Below, one piece after another: positions 8,489 to 18,823 of a stretch of 64,000 bases of DNA. Source of the stretch: Bacillus sp. NP157 (GTDB taxonomy: Bacteria > Pseudomonadota > Gammaproteobacteria > Xanthomonadales > Rhodanobacteraceae); the NCBI GenBank assembly GCA_018889975.1, contig CP076546.1, forward strand, positions 806,001 through 870,000, written 5' to 3'. The notes under the pieces were generated by a model. The model searched no databases. It had not been told where the DNA came from and saw only the letters and a program-made list of their open reading frames with translations. The number at the start of each line of letters is the position of its first letter. Position 1 is the first letter of the stretch. The position numbers and the translations under genes are program-made.

Positions 8489-11400
8489 GTGACCCGATAC
8501 CTGCTTCCGTTAATCCTTCTCTTCCTGTCGGCGTTCGCCTACGCCACGCCGGAGACGCCTTTGGGCAAGGAAGACGAGGCCTGGCTTCGGCACCATCCGG
8601 TCCTGACAGTGGGAGCCTACCGCGAAGGCTACCCGCCGTTCGAAGAGGTCCGTGACGGCGAACTGGAGGGCCTGGGCCCGGATTACCTGCGCCAGATCGC
8701 CGGCGAGCTGGGCCTCACCCTGCAAACCCGGGTGTTCGACACCTGGCCGCAGCTGCTGGCGGCCCTGTCCCGGGGCGAGATCGACGTCGCCACCAGCGTG
8801 ACCCCGCTGGAGCAGGGGATGCCGGGCATCCGCGTGGGCGCGACCTACTTCGAATCGCTCCCCGCGCTGGTCCAGCGGATCGACACACCGATCATCCATC
8901 GCCCGGGTGAGCTGGCCGGCAAGCGCCTGGCCGTGCATGCCGGCTATTTCGACACCGTGGCCCTGCGCCGGGAGCTTCCGAAGACCACCCTGGTCGAGGT
9001 CGCTTCCACCGCCGACGCGCTGCAGCGCGTCCGCACGGGCGATGCCGCGGCTTACATCGACAATCCGTATTCCGCCCGCGAGTTCGTCGGCCGGCTGGGC
9101 GAGGAGCACGCCCTGCGCGTCGGCGACCCGCTGGCCCTGCCGATCAGCGCGCTGGCCTTCGCCGTGCCGGCCAGCGAGGCGCCGCTGGGCCGGGCGATCG
9201 ACCACGCCCTGGGCGAGCTCACCGCCGCCGACCACGGCCGCCTGCGTGCGCCCTGGGTGGGCCGGGACATCGCCCCGCGGCCGCGCCAGTTCGCCATTCC
9301 CATCAGCGAGCGCGAAAAAGCCTGGCTGCGTGGCCTGCCGCCCCTGCGCCTCGGGGTCGACCCCAGCTACGCGCCTTTCAGCCTGATCACCGAGAAGGGC
9401 CAGGCCGAAGGGCTCGCCCTGGATTACGTCCGCGAGATTGCCGCCGAGCTCGGCCTGCGGGTGACCCAGGTGCCCAGCGCCAACTGGACCGGCACCGTGG
9501 AAGACGTGAAGCGCGGCGACGTCGACCTGGTCGCCGCGATCAATCCGCAGAGCGCCACCTGGCCGTGGCTGGAGCCGAGCACCGCCTACCTCGACTTCCC
9601 GATCATGATCGTGACGCGCGAAGGCGCGCCGACCATCGCCGGTCGCGACGACCTCGCCGGCAAGCGCGTGCTGGCCAATACCACCCGCGAACCGATCCGC
9701 CGCCTGCTCGCGCGCGTGCCCGGCGCGCTGGTCGTGCCGGTGGATACCGAGGTCGAGGGCTTGCGACGGCTGGCGGCGGGAGAGGGCGATGCCTTCGTCG
9801 GCAACCTCGCCTCGGTCGATTACCTCATCCGCGAGCAGTTCCTCGGCCAGCTGAAGGTGGCCGCGCCGACCGGCGACAGCGAAGCGATCGCCATCGGTGT
9901 CCGCCGCGAACTGGCGCCGCTGCTGCCGCTGATCAATCGCGTACTGGTCAACCTGCCGACGCATCGCCAGCAGGAAATCCGCAACACGTGGTTCGCCTCG
10001 CATTACGTGGTCGGGCCGACCTGGCGCGAGATCGCCAGCCGCGTGCTCCCCTTCGTCGCCGTGCTGCTCGGCTCGCTGATCGCGATCAGCTACGCCTACC
10101 TCAACCTGCGTCGCGAAACGCGGCGGCGCGAACGCACCGAGCGACGGCTGGCCGAAGTCACGGCCCACGTGCCGGCGGTGGTCTACGAAGCCGTGCGCGA
10201 CACCGCGGGCGAATACAGCCTCGCCTACGTCGGCGGCGATCCGCAGACCCTGCTCGGCATGCAGCCCAACGAGCTGCTGGCCGGTGGCGACAGCCTGCTC
10301 GCGCCGGTGGCGCCGGAAGATCGCGAAGCCCTGCGCCAGGCCTTCGAGCGTTCCGCGCGTGACACCTCGCCGCTGCACGTCACCGTGCGCGCACAGGTCG
10401 GTGAGCGGGTGCGTTACCTCAGCTCCGACGCGGTACCGCTGGCGGCCGCCGACGGCAGCGTGCGCTGGAACGGCTACTGGGTGGACGTCACCACCCAGGA
10501 ACTCGCGTCGCGCAACCTGTCGCGCGCACGCGACGACGCCGAAGCCGCGACGCGTGCGAAGAGCGATTTCCTGGCCACGATCAGCCACGAGATCCGCACG
10601 CCGATGAATGGCGTGATCGGCCTGCTCGACGTGCTCGAACGCACGCCGCTGGATGGCGAGCAGCGCAAGATGGTGTCGACCATCGAACACTCTGCCGAAG
10701 CGCTGCTGCACATCCTCGACGACGTGCTCGACTTCTCCAAGATCGAGGCAGGCCATCTCGCCCTGGATCCGCGACCGACCGATCCGCGTGCGATCGTCGA
10801 AGAAGCCGTGGCGATCATGTCCGCGCAGGCGGAGGCGAAGGGGCTGCGCATCGACGTGCACATCGACGAGGCGATCGCCGCGGCGGTGCTGGTCGACGAC
10901 GGCCGCCTGCGCCAGGTGCTGCTGAACCTGCTCGGCAACGCGATCAAGTTCACCGCCAGCGGCGGGGTGCGGGTCGATGTCCACGTGGACCAGGAGCACG
11001 CCGGTCGCCAGCGCCTGCGCTTCGTCGTCACTGACACCGGCATCGGCATCCATGCGGCGAAGCTGCGCCATGTGTTCGCGCCCTTCAGCCAGGCCGAGTC
11101 GTCGACGACGCGTCGCTTCGGCGGCACCGGGCTGGGCCTGAGCATCTCGCGACGCCTGATCGAACGCATGGGCGGGCACATCGTCATCCAGAGCGAGCCC
11201 GGCAACGGCACCGTGGTGACGGCGACGGTGGAATTGCCCATGGTCGACCCGGCGACGGTCGTTCGCGGCGAGGATGGCGGTGTCCACGCGGCCGCGTTGC
11301 CGCACCGCCGCGCCGTGCGCATCCTCGTCGCCGAAGACCATCCGGTGAACCAGCAACTGGTCCGCGCCCAGCTCGCGCTGCATGGCCTGGATTGCGACAT

Positions 11401-12121
11401 CGTCGACGATGGCGAAGCCGCGATGGCCGCACTCGAACGGGTCGACTACGACCTGCTGCTGGTCGACTGCCACATGCCGCGGAAGGACGGCTATGCCGTC
11501 GCCCGCGAGGTGCGCCGGCGCGAGGCGGGCAGCGACCGGCACCTGCCGATCGTCGCGATGACCGCCGACGCACGCGCCGACCAGCGCGAGCGCTGCCTGG
11601 ACGCCGGGATGGACGACCTGTTGCGCAAGCCGATCCGGCTCGAGGCGTTCCACGCGGCCGTGTCGAACTGGCTGGGCCGGGCCGGCGACCTCGAAGGCGC
11701 TGGAGGTGACGAGCCGGGCTCCGGTAGTGATTCGGACACCGGCACCGATACCGACACCGACTCCGACTCCGGCACCGGCACGGAAGCAGGCGCGGGCATC
11801 GACATCGAGCGCCTGCGCCGCGCCTTCGGTTCCGACGACAACGTCGCGACCGTTATCCGCGCAGGCGTCGATGCCACGCGCGACGCGCTGGCCCGATTCG
11901 ACGGCGTCTTGGCCACCGGCGACACCGAGCGCGTGGCAGGCTGGATCCACCACGTGCTGGGCGGGGTCAACGTGTTTGGTGAATCGGCCGTCGCCCGCGA
12001 GGGCGAGTCACTGGAGCGGGCGTTGCGCGAAGGCGCGCCGCTGGAGGAAGGCGCCGTGCGCGCGTTCGCGGCGAACGTCGATGCGTTCACAACGAACCTC
12101 GCGCGACTGGCTCACGCGTAG
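8489..12121 (+). CDS. BvgS/EvgS-like hybrid sensor histidine kinase
   Basis: 1210 residues from GTG. Signal peptide, then two periplasmic solute-binding (Venus flytrap) domains at about 35-265 and 280-500. One membrane segment follows at about 520-540 ([20 protein letters not shown]) and a PAS domain at about 555-675. The HisKA has H700 ([10 protein letters not shown]), then an HATPase with [12 protein letters not shown]. The receiver has D993 ([12 protein letters not shown]) and a C-terminal Hpt domain has H1155 (HHVLGG). Between receiver and Hpt is a Ser/Asp/Thr/Gly repeat linker. Ligands are probably small molecules such as nicotinate-like compounds or amino acids; not determinable here. 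It pairs with the divergent regulator. Confidence 0.93.
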   Translation: MTRYLLPLILLFLSAFAYATPETPLGKEDEAWLRHHPVLTVGAYREGYPPFEEVRDGELEGLGPDYLRQIAGELGLTLQTRVFDTWPQLLAALSRGEIDVATSVTPLEQGMPGIRVGATYFESLPALVQRIDTPIIHRPGELAGKRLAVHAGYFDTVALRRELPKTTLVEVASTADALQRVRTGDAAAYIDNPYSAREFVGRLGEEHALRVGDPLALPISALAFAVPASEAPLGRAIDHALGELTAADHGRLRAPWVGRDIAPRPRQFAIPISEREKAWLRGLPPLRLGVDPSYAPFSLITEKGQAEGLALDYVREIAAELGLRVTQVPSANWTGTVEDVKRGDVDLVAAINPQSATWPWLEPSTAYLDFPIMIVTREGAPTIAGRDDLAGKRVLANTTREPIRRLLARVPGALVVPVDTEVEGLRRLAAGEGDAFVGNLASVDYLIREQFLGQLKVAAPTGDSEAIAIGVRRELAPLLPLINRVLVNLPTHRQQEIRNTWFASHYVVGPTWREIASRVLPFVAVLLGSLIAISYAYLNLRRETRRRERTERRLAEVTAHVPAVVYEAVRDTAGEYSLAYVGGDPQTLLGMQPNELLAGGDSLLAPVAPEDREALRQAFERSARDTSPLHVTVRAQVGERVRYLSSDAVPLAAADGSVRWNGYWVDVTTQELASRNLSRARDDAEAATRAKSDFLATISHEIRTPMNGVIGLLDVLERTPLDGEQRKMVSTIEHSAEALLHILDDVLDFSKIEAGHLALDPRPTDPRAIVEEAVAIMSAQAEAKGLRIDVHIDEAIAAAVLVDDGRLRQVLLNLLGNAIKFTASGGVRVDVHVDQEHAGRQRLRFVVTDTGIGIHAAKLRHVFAPFSQAESSTTRRFGGTGLGLSISRRLIERMGGHIVIQSEPGNGTVVTATVELPMVDPATVVRGEDGGVHAAALPHRRAVRILVAEDHPVNQQLVRAQLALHGLDCDIVDDGEAAMAALERVDYDLLLVDCHMPRKDGYAVAREVRRREAGSDRHLPIVAMTADARADQRERCLDAGMDDLLRKPIRLEAFHAAVSNWLGRAGDLEGAGGDEPGSGSDSDTGTDTDTDSDSGTGTEAGAGIDIERLRRAFGSDDNVATVIRAGVDATRDALARFDGVLATGDTERVAGWIHHVLGGVNVFGESAVAREGESLERALREGAPLEEGAVRAFAANVDAFTTNLARLAHA

Positions 12122-12612
12122 CTGACGGCGACCACCGCGAAGCGGGTCGGTCCACCCGGCAACACGGCTTCGAACTCGTCGTCCACGCGTTTCTTCAGCA
12201 CCGCGCGGGCCAGTGGCGAATCGATGCTGATCCAGCCCAGCTTCGCATCGGTCTCGTCGGGGCCGACGATGCGGTAACGAAGCATGTCGCCGCTGTCGAC
12301 GTTCTCCAGCTCGATCGTCGCGCCGAAGAACACCGCATCGGCGTTCGACGGCGTGGCCTCGACCACCTTCAGCACGGGGATCCGCTTGCTGAGGTAACGC
12401 ACGCGGCGATCGATCTCGCCGAGTTGCTTCTTGCGGTAGGTGTATTCCGCGTTTTCCGAGCGATCGCCTTCGGCGGCGGCCGCGGCGAGGGCCTTCACCA
12501 CTTCCGGGCGCACCGTATGCCACAGGTGGTCGAGCTCGGTCTTCAGCCGTTCGAAACCCTCGCGGGTGATGATCGCGGTGGACGAGGGCGCCGGTGGACG
12601 CCAGCGGCTCAT
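12112..12612 (-). CDS. greB: Transcription elongation factor GreB
   Basis: 166 residues. GreB restarts backtracked RNA polymerase by stimulating cleavage of the 3' RNA end. An N-terminal coiled-coil with the acidic tip GDRSENAEY is followed by a C-terminal FKBP-like domain ([20 protein letters not shown]...). GreB rather than GreA is indicated by [23 protein letters not shown] 12612 overlaps the stop of the upstream membrane-protein gene (ATGA). Its 3' end overlaps the convergent kinase gene by 10 bp. Confidence 0.92.
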   Translation of the reverse strand: MSRWRPPAPSSTAIITREGFERLKTELDHLWHTVRPEVVKALAAAAAEGDRSENAEYTYRKKQLGEIDRRVRYLSKRIPVLKVVEATPSNADAVFFGATIELENVDSGDMLRYRIVGPDETDAKLGWISIDSPLARAVLKKRVDDEFEAVLPGGPTRFAVVAVSYA

Positions 12613-13871
12613 GGCGCCACCTTGCGCGCCGGATCCAGCGTGTCGAGCAGGGCGTTGATGTCCTGGGTCAGCGGATGCCCCTCGTAGGACGCCAGCAACG
12701 AACGGGCGAGATGTGCCGCCTTGTCGCGCTCTTCCAGCTGCAGGTGCATGCGTACGGCGAGCAGGCCGTAGTGCGGCGCGCCCATGTCGCCCGGCCACAG
12801 GCGCAGGTAACCGAGGGCGAGCTGCAGGGCCAGCCGCGGCATGCCGGCGTGGGCGGCGGTATCGGCGAGCGGTCCGCAGGTGTTCGACGCGTCCGGCACG
12901 AAGGCCGGGTCCACGCCAAGGCAGTCCTGCACCACGCCCAGCGCGCGGCGGGTTTCGCCGCCGGCGACCAGCGCAGCGATCCAGATCTGCCCGTGCACGA
13001 GCAGCTCGGGCAGGCGGCCCTGCGCACGCAGCAGTTCCCGGTAGCGGGTGTGCATCGGTGCTGGCGTGATGCCTTCGCGGATGCGTTCGGTAAGGATGTC
13101 GGTCGCCGCGGGCACGTCGTCGCGCGCGATCTGGTTCACGTGGTCGAGCAGGGCGACGTCGTCCGCCGGGTTGGCCATCTCCGCCAGCACCTCGGCCTCG
13201 GGGCGATAGCCGAGCTTTTCATGGTGGTGGTGGATCAGCGCGCCCATCAGGTGGAAGTTATAGATCGCGAGGTAGTTGGCCACGAGGTAGTACGCCGCGG
13301 TGCCGAGGAACAGCGGGCCGCGTTGCTGCATCGCGTACTGCGCGCCGGTCTGCAACAGGCTGGTGGCCAGCATCACGCCGAACAGCTTGAAATAATCGCC
13401 ACCGATGCGGCCGATCGCTGCCACCCAGGTCAACGGGTTCAACGCCGCGCCGACGCCGTCGAAGGTCAGCGACATCGTCACCACCGGCAGCACGAGGGCC
13501 ACTGCGACCGAGACCAGCAGGCCCGGCACGCCGAAGAACAGCGGCGCAAGCAAGGCCATCGCATTGCCGAACAGCTGGATGATGATCAGCGCCCGTGCCG
13601 CCTGGTCTTCCGAGTTCATCGCCATCTCGGGCGGGTTCTCGAAGCCGTCGGCGGTATGCCGCAGGCAGGCAAAGGCGTAGGTGTACAGCGCGACCCAGCC
13701 GAGGCCGATCACCAGCAGGCGCAAACCCATCATCGGGATATAGGCGAGCAGGTCGAACGCGGCGACGGCGAGGATGGTGATCGGCGCCGAACCGCGCATC
13801 GGGTAGCGAAAGCCACTGACGATGCGCTGGTTGAACGGGATCGATGCATCGGCGAGGGCGACACGCGGCAT
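12609..13871 (-). CDS. Membrane protein with C-terminal TPR-like region, unknown function
   Basis: 420 residues. Residues about 25-215 hold several hydrophobic segments ([55 protein letters not shown]), resembling DUF4013/BPSS1780-like membrane domains. Residues about 225-415 are helical and TPR-like ([22 protein letters not shown], shortened here to [15 protein letters not shown]). The gene lies between the HerA-like ATPase gene (2-bp gap) and greB (ATGA overlap), so a three-gene operon is likely. Function unknown. Confidence 0.72.
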   Translation of the reverse strand: MPRVALADASIPFNQRIVSGFRYPMRGSAPITILAVAAFDLLAYIPMMGLRLLVIGLGWVALYTYAFACLRHTADGFENPPEMAMNSEDQAARALIIIQLFGNAMALLAPLFFGVPGLLVSVAVALVLPVVTMSLTFDGVGAALNPLTWVAAIGRIGGDYFKLFGVMLATSLLQTGAQYAMQQRGPLFLGTAAYYLVANYLAIYNFHLMGALIHHHHEKLGYRPEAEVLAEMANPADDVALLDHVNQIARDDVPAATDILTERIREGITPAPMHTRYRELLRAQGRLPELLVHGQIWIAALVAGGETRRALGVVQDCLGVDPAFVPDASNTCGPLADTAAHAGMPRLALQLALGYLRLWPGDMGAPHYGLLAVRMHLQLEERDKAAHLARSLLASYEGHPLTQDINALLDTLDPARKVAP

Positions 13872-13873
13872 GC

Positions 13874-15373
13874 TCAGCGCTTCCCGCCGAAGATGCTGCC
13901 GAGGATGCCGCGGACGATCTGCTGGCCCGCGCGCGATCCGGCGGTGCGCACCATCGACTTGGCCATCGTTTCCAGCATGCCCTGGCGGCGGCTGGTGCCG
14001 AGCACGGCGTCGCGCACCGTGTTGCCCCAGCCCGAACCCTGGTCGTCGCCCTTGCGCGCGTCCTTCACCGGCGGCGCATCGTCGGCGTTTTTCGCCGTCG
14101 CACGTGCGGCCAGCATTTCCTCGGCCGATTCGCGATTCACCGCGGCGTCGTACTTCGCACCCACCGGCGAGCGCGAACGGATGGTCGTGCGCTCGTCCAG
14201 CGTGAGCGCGCCGATGCGGCAGGTCGGTGTCGACACCAGGATCTTCTGCACCGGGCTGGGCACGCCGCCATCGCCGAGCGTGGACGCCAGCGCTTCACCG
14301 GTACCCAGCGTGCCGATCGTTTCCACGACGTCGAGCTTCGGGTTCTTCGCGAAGGTTTCCGCCGCGGCCTTCACCGCCTTCTGGTCGCGCGGGGTGAACG
14401 CACGCAGCGCATGCTGCACGCGGTTGCCGAGCTGGCCGAGGATTTCGCCGGGCACGTCGTCGGGATTCTGCGAGCAGAAATACACGCCCACGCCCTTGGA
14501 GCGGACCAGTCGCACCACTTGTTCCACCCGCTGGCGCAAGGCGGCCGGGGCGTCGTCGAACAGCAGGTGCGCCTCGTCGAAGAAGAACACCATCTTCGGC
14601 ACGTCCAGGTCGCCGACTTCCGGCAACTGCTCGAACAGCTCGGAGAGCAGCCAGAGCAGGAAGGTGGAATACAGGCGTGGCTTCAGGATCAGCGTGTCGG
14701 CGGCCAGCACGTTGATGACGCCGCGGCCGCTCATGTCCTGGCGGATCAGGTCGCTGAGTTCGAGCGCGGGTTCGCCGAAGAAATGGTCGGCGCCGTCCTG
14801 CTCCAGCTTCAGCAGCGCGCGCTGGATCGCCGCGACGCTCTGCGCGCTGATCAGCCCGTAGCGTGCCGAAATGTCCTTGGCATGTTCGGCGGCGAAGCCG
14901 AGCATCGCGCGCAGGTCGGGAAGGTCGAGCAGCAGCAGGCCTTCGTCGTCGGCGACGCGGAAGACCACCTCGAGCACGCCTTCCTGGGTGTCGTTGAGTT
15001 CGAGGATGCGGGCGAGCAGGGTGGGTCCCATCTCCGACACGGTGGCGCGCACGGGGTGGCCGAGCTTGTCGTAGATGTCCCAGAACACCACCGGGTTGGC
15101 CTGCGGCGCCCAGCCGGTCAGCCCGAGCCTGGCCAGGCGATCCTTCAGCTTGTCCGAGGGCGCGGCGGCCGCCTGCGCGAGGCCGGCGAGGTCGCCCTTG
15201 GCGTCGGCGAGGAAACACGGCACCCCGAGCCGGGAAAACCCTTCGGCCAGCAGCATCAGGGTCACCGACTTACCGGTGCCGGTGGCGCCGGCGATCATGC
15301 CGTGGCGATTGCCATAGCGCGGATCCAGTTCAACGGCGGTGTCGTCGCTGCGGCCGATCAAGATGCCTGGCAT
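13874..15373 (-). CDS. HerA/YjgR-family ATPase (DUF853)
   Basis: 499 residues. The start GILIGRSDDTAVELDPRYGN and Walker A GATGTGKS match the YjgR family, as do FLADAKGDLAG, Walker B FFFDEAHLLFDDAP and the C-terminal RSPVGAKYD. The family belongs to the FtsK-HerA superfamily of DNA-translocase-like ATPases; its role is not established. ATG 15373 is preferred over the longer frame: it has AAGGACAG upstream and gives the family N-terminus. First gene of the operon with the membrane/TPR gene and greB. Confidence 0.88.
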   Translation of the reverse strand: MPGILIGRSDDTAVELDPRYGNRHGMIAGATGTGKSVTLMLLAEGFSRLGVPCFLADAKGDLAGLAQAAAAPSDKLKDRLARLGLTGWAPQANPVVFWDIYDKLGHPVRATVSEMGPTLLARILELNDTQEGVLEVVFRVADDEGLLLLDLPDLRAMLGFAAEHAKDISARYGLISAQSVAAIQRALLKLEQDGADHFFGEPALELSDLIRQDMSGRGVINVLAADTLILKPRLYSTFLLWLLSELFEQLPEVGDLDVPKMVFFFDEAHLLFDDAPAALRQRVEQVVRLVRSKGVGVYFCSQNPDDVPGEILGQLGNRVQHALRAFTPRDQKAVKAAAETFAKNPKLDVVETIGTLGTGEALASTLGDGGVPSPVQKILVSTPTCRIGALTLDERTTIRSRSPVGAKYDAAVNRESAEEMLAARATAKNADDAPPVKDARKGDDQGSGWGNTVRDAVLGTSRRQGMLETMAKSMVRTAGSRAGQQIVRGILGSIFGGKR

Positions 15374-15506
15374 GGGTCTGTCCTTAAGGATGTCCTGAAC
15401 AAGTTTACGCAAGGATGCGCCACTACGGAGATTTTTCCGCGGGAGCGCTTGAGTCACGTAGGCTTACGGCGTAATGTCGCCGGCATTGCCTGATCTGGTC
15501 CACTGC

Positions 15507-17102
15507 ATGTCGCTGCGCGTTTCCCACGCCCTTTTCCTGCTTCCCCTCGCGGTCCTCGCCGGCTGCGCTTCCGGTGGTTCCACCCGTCCCGGCAAGGCAT
15601 CACCGCAAGTGAATGCGTTGTACGACCGGATGAACCAGGCGAGCAAGGGGTATGAGTCGGCGATCGACCAGGCCCGTCGCGGCGATACCGCCCAGGCCGC
15701 GAAGACCCGCAAGCAGTCACTGGACCAGCTCAAGGACGCCTCGGCGCGCTGTGGGCTGACCCCCGGCTGCGACCCGCAGCGTTTCGCCGCCGTGTTCGAC
15801 CGCCTGCTGCGTCTTAAGGATGGCAGCTTCATCGAAGGCGAAGATGCCGACGATACCGAGCAGACCGCCGAAGTGGGCGCCCAGCCCGGCGATGCCGCCG
15901 GCTCGGTCGTGGTCAATGCGCTTCCGCAGGCCCAGCGCAGCGTCACGCTGCTGAAGGGCCAGCAGTTTTCCGACCTGATGGTGATGAACGGCCCGGTCAA
16001 GGCCGCGCTGGAGATGTGGCTGACCCAGCTGCGCCCGAACCTGATGGATGCGTACGTCAATTACCAGATGATGCGCTACAAGATGTGGCCGGCGTACCAG
16101 AAGGGCGACCTGCCCGAGGCGCTGCTTTTCGGCATCATGGCCAAGGAATCCGGCGGCAAGGTGCATGCCGTGTCGCGTTCGGGTGCCTCCGGCCCCTTGC
16201 AGTTCATGTACGCCACCGGCCTGCGCTTCGGCCTGTCCAGCGACAGCGGCTTCGACCAGCGCTTCGACCCGACCATGGCTGCCCAGGCCAACGCCGAATA
16301 CATCAACGAACAGCTGGGCGCCTTCAACAACAACCTCGAGATGACCCTGGCCGCCTATAACGGTGGCGAAGGGCGCATGCGCCGCATCGCCGCGGCAAGC
16401 CCGGGCGCCGGCTTCTACGATCCGGCCATTTACGGGCAGATGTCCGCCGAAACGCGCGACTACGTGCCGATGGTGCTTGCCGCCGCATGGCTGTTCCTGC
16501 ATCCGGACAGCTACCACCTGAAGTTTCCGAAGGTGGATGGCGTGCCCGGTTCGATCACGCTGACCCGCCCGGCGTCGCTCAGCGAACTGACGGTGTGCCT
16601 TGGCTCGGTCGACGAGATGCCGCAAGGCTGGTTCCGTACCTTGCGCAACCTCAACCCGCGGCTCGATCCGCAGGTAAGCCAGCCGGCGGGAACCCGCCTT
16701 GACGTACCCAAGCAGCTTGAAAAAGCCTACATGGCCAGCTGCGCGGATGGTCCCTGGCCGATCCTCGCCAGCGACCTGCACAACGCGGTGAAGATCATCG
16801 CCCCGCCGCCGCCGGCTGCGACCTCGGCCGCACTGGCCAGTGGTGGTGGCAGTGGTGGCGGTGCGAACGGACCGAACGGCCCGGGCCCGCAGTACAGCTA
16901 CGGCAGCGGCGGTGGTTCGTCGTCGTCGTCGTCGAAGGGCTCGTCCGGCGCGAAGAGCTACACCGTGCGCAAGGGCGACACGCTGGTCAGCATCGCGCGC
17001 AAGAGCAGCTGCGCCGACGTGGAAGACATTGCAAAGATGAATGGCCTCAAGGGCCATGCCCTCAAGGTGGGGCAGTCGCTGAAGGTGCCGGTCTGCCGCT
17101 GA
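15507..17102 (+). CDS. LysM-containing lytic murein transglycosylase
   Basis: 531 residues. The N-terminus is a lipoprotein signal with lipobox LAGC, so an envelope-anchored enzyme. The SLT domain at about 190-330 carries catalytic E214 (MAKESGG) and the family motifs SGASGPLQFM and LAAYNGGEGRM. It cleaves peptidoglycan glycan chains with formation of 1,6-anhydromuramic ends. A Gly/Ser linker precedes one LysM at about 483-531 (YTVRKGDTLVSIARKS...) which binds peptidoglycan. The layout recalls MltD, with one LysM. ATG 15507 is chosen over 15474 because the signal peptide starts there. Confidence 0.88.
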   Translation: MSLRVSHALFLLPLAVLAGCASGGSTRPGKASPQVNALYDRMNQASKGYESAIDQARRGDTAQAAKTRKQSLDQLKDASARCGLTPGCDPQRFAAVFDRLLRLKDGSFIEGEDADDTEQTAEVGAQPGDAAGSVVVNALPQAQRSVTLLKGQQFSDLMVMNGPVKAALEMWLTQLRPNLMDAYVNYQMMRYKMWPAYQKGDLPEALLFGIMAKESGGKVHAVSRSGASGPLQFMYATGLRFGLSSDSGFDQRFDPTMAAQANAEYINEQLGAFNNNLEMTLAAYNGGEGRMRRIAAASPGAGFYDPAIYGQMSAETRDYVPMVLAAAWLFLHPDSYHLKFPKVDGVPGSITLTRPASLSELTVCLGSVDEMPQGWFRTLRNLNPRLDPQVSQPAGTRLDVPKQLEKAYMASCADGPWPILASDLHNAVKIIAPPPPAATSAALASGGGSGGGANGPNGPGPQYSYGSGGGSSSSSSKGSSGAKSYTVRKGDTLVSIARKSSCADVEDIAKMNGLKGHALKVGQSLKVPVCR

Positions 17103-17111
17103 GGCAGGGGC

Positions 17112-17558
17112 TCAGGCGAGGGCGGAGGGTTCCATCCAGTCGGTGGTGCCCAGCTCGCGGCGATCGGGAGCGGAAAGCTCCTTGATCTGGCGCATCAGGC
17201 GCAGCACCTGGCGGTGCAGTTCTTCCATGCCCGGGCGACGCGAATCCAGCGTCTCGTGGTACACGGCGGCGATCCACAGGGCGACGCCACGGGTGGCGAT
17301 CAGCGGATTTTCCGAGCGCGCCTTGCCCAGGCCCAGGTCGGGGCCGTGGCCATACGTGCTGTAACGCTCTTCGGGGGGCGTGCCGTAGAGGTGCGGGAAA
17401 TCACATGCGGCGGCCTGTTCCATCTCACGGCGAACCAGTTGCTGCAGGTCCGCATGGGTGCGAACGGGCAGCGCAAGCACCACGCGCTCGATGTCGGCCA
17501 GCTGGCGACGGAGGCGGATCTCGCGGTTGACGGCGATGAGATGTGTGACCAGACGCAT
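17112..17558 (-). CDS. Conserved hypothetical protein
   Basis: 148 residues. It is helical and charged, with no signal or membrane segment and no motif I can assign. The N-terminal part (LIAVNREIRLRRQLADIERV) could form a short coiled coil. Codon use matches its neighbours. The upstream region holds a 13-bp tandem duplication (TACGACGACTGCG, 17572-17597). It is convergent with the lytic transglycosylase gene, nine bases apart. Likely real because the frame is clean and the composition typical; function unknown. Confidence 0.65.
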   Translation of the reverse strand: MRLVTHLIAVNREIRLRRQLADIERVVLALPVRTHADLQQLVRREMEQAAACDFPHLYGTPPEERYSTYGHGPDLGLGKARSENPLIATRGVALWIAAVYHETLDSRRPGMEELHRQVLRLMRQIKELSAPDRRELGTTDWMEPSALA

Positions 17559-17571
17559 GACGGCTCCCCTA

Positions 17572-17597
17572 TACGACGACTGCGTACGACGACTGCG
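17572..17597. repeat. 13-bp tandem direct repeat
   Basis: TACGACGACTGCG occurs twice without a gap, about 15-40 bp upstream of the hypothetical gene starting at 17558. It may reflect slippage or a paired binding site. Confidence 0.7.
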
Positions 17598-17697
17598 TGT
17601 CGGACGTGGCCATGAGCCCCCTTGCGTCCGAGGAAGGGAGCATACGCCGGCGATGCGTCAAATGTAAGACGTTTTCGTCACAAAGTGACGCGTAAGG

Positions 17698-18552
17698 TCA
17701 TGCGGCCGTGCCGCCCCGCGCCCAGCGCCCGATCCGCTGTCCAACCGTAACTTGTTGTTGCGACTGGAGATCGTCGAATTCGTAGCCTTCGGGGAGCAGT
17801 AGAATTACGGTAGAGCCCATGTTGAAACGGGCCATTTCGGCAAAGCGCTCGAGCGTGAGACCGCGGCCGCGACAATCGCTGCGAATGATCTCAGATGCGT
17901 AAGGCGGAATCGCCAGGCCGTCCCACACAGTGGCGACGCTGGAGACCAGGATCGCGCCGACCATCACCGACACGAACGGACCGTGCTCGCCATCGAAATG
18001 GCAGACCAGGCGTTCATTGCGGGCGAACAGGCGCGGGATCGCCTCGACCGCGAACGGCGCGACGCTGAAGATGCGACCGGGCACATGGGTGGTGCCGGTC
18101 AGGGTGCCGGCCAGCGGCATGTGCACGCGGTGGTAATCGCGCGGCGACAGGTAGATGGTCGCGAAGCTGCCGTTGCGGAACGGCACGGCGGCTTCTTCGC
18201 TGCCCAGCAGTTCGGCCGCGGTGTACTCCTGGCCCTTGGCCTGGAAGATCCGGCCGTCGCGGATCGGCCCTAGCTGGCTGATCCGGCCGTCGGCGGGCGA
18301 GAGGATCGCCTGCGGGTCGGGATCGGCCACGCGCGCGCCCGGCTTCAGCTTTCGGGTGAAGAACGCATTGAAATGCGGGTAGGCCAGCGGGTCCGGTTGC
18401 GCGGCCTGGGCCATGTCCACGTGGTAGCGCTGGACGATCTCCCGGATCAGGAAGTTCTTCCACGGGACCCACTCCCAGCGCGTCGCCTGGTAGACGATCC
18501 GCGACAGGAAGCGGTGCGGGAGGATGTACTGCAACAGGACGCTGGGTTTCAT
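17698..18552 (-). CDS. psd: Phosphatidylserine decarboxylase proenzyme
   Basis: 284 residues, normal length. It converts phosphatidylserine to phosphatidylethanolamine at the inner membrane. The C-terminal FNMGSTVILLLPEG holds the G-S self-cleavage site that forms the pyruvoyl group; MGST stands for the common LGST. SPADGRI, SPRDYHRVHMPL and the N-terminal LLQYILPHRFLSR are family motifs. ATG 18552 is chosen by homology; the longer frames upstream are not supported. It stands divergent from the autotransporter gene. Confidence 0.95.
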   Translation of the reverse strand: MKPSVLLQYILPHRFLSRIVYQATRWEWVPWKNFLIREIVQRYHVDMAQAAQPDPLAYPHFNAFFTRKLKPGARVADPDPQAILSPADGRISQLGPIRDGRIFQAKGQEYTAAELLGSEEAAVPFRNGSFATIYLSPRDYHRVHMPLAGTLTGTTHVPGRIFSVAPFAVEAIPRLFARNERLVCHFDGEHGPFVSVMVGAILVSSVATVWDGLAIPPYASEIIRSDCRGRGLTLERFAEMARFNMGSTVILLLPEGYEFDDLQSQQQVTVGQRIGRWARGGTAA

Positions 18553-18823
18553 CGGCGGGAGTATAGGGGAGTCGCGCCGATCGGCCACCATCCGGCAAAC
18601 GCTTGCATCCGGCCCGGTGAATGCACGTTTTCTTCATCCCGGCCCTCCTATAGACCGTAGCCGGAGACGAAGCGCAGGCAAAACCTGCGCTTCGTCGCTC
18701 TGCACGGAAGGCCCTGGCGCCGGGAGTGGGAGCGAAGGAGGGGGCCTTTCGCCGTACCCGGGCAGTGATTGCCAACTGTGTGCCTAGCCGCTCCGGACGG
18801 CGGCGCCAGCGGGGATATGGATC
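18553..18823 (+). promoter_or_regulatory. Upstream region of the autotransporter gene with two strong hairpins
   Basis: No gene seen. A perfect 13-bp stem GACGAAGCGCAGG / CCTGCGCTTCGTC (18666-18678 and 18684-18696) has a CAAAA loop. A second stem of AAGGCCC with GGGCCTT lies just downstream, at about 18707-18753. Neither has a T run, so they are not ordinary terminators. They could be leader structures of the autotransporter mRNA or transcription-factor palindromes. Confidence 0.5.

Noticed and set aside
8510-11953. Long minus-strand open frame opposite the hybrid kinase gene
   Set aside because: Shadow of a GC-rich gene; no domain, while the plus strand shows complete kinase, receiver and Hpt motifs.
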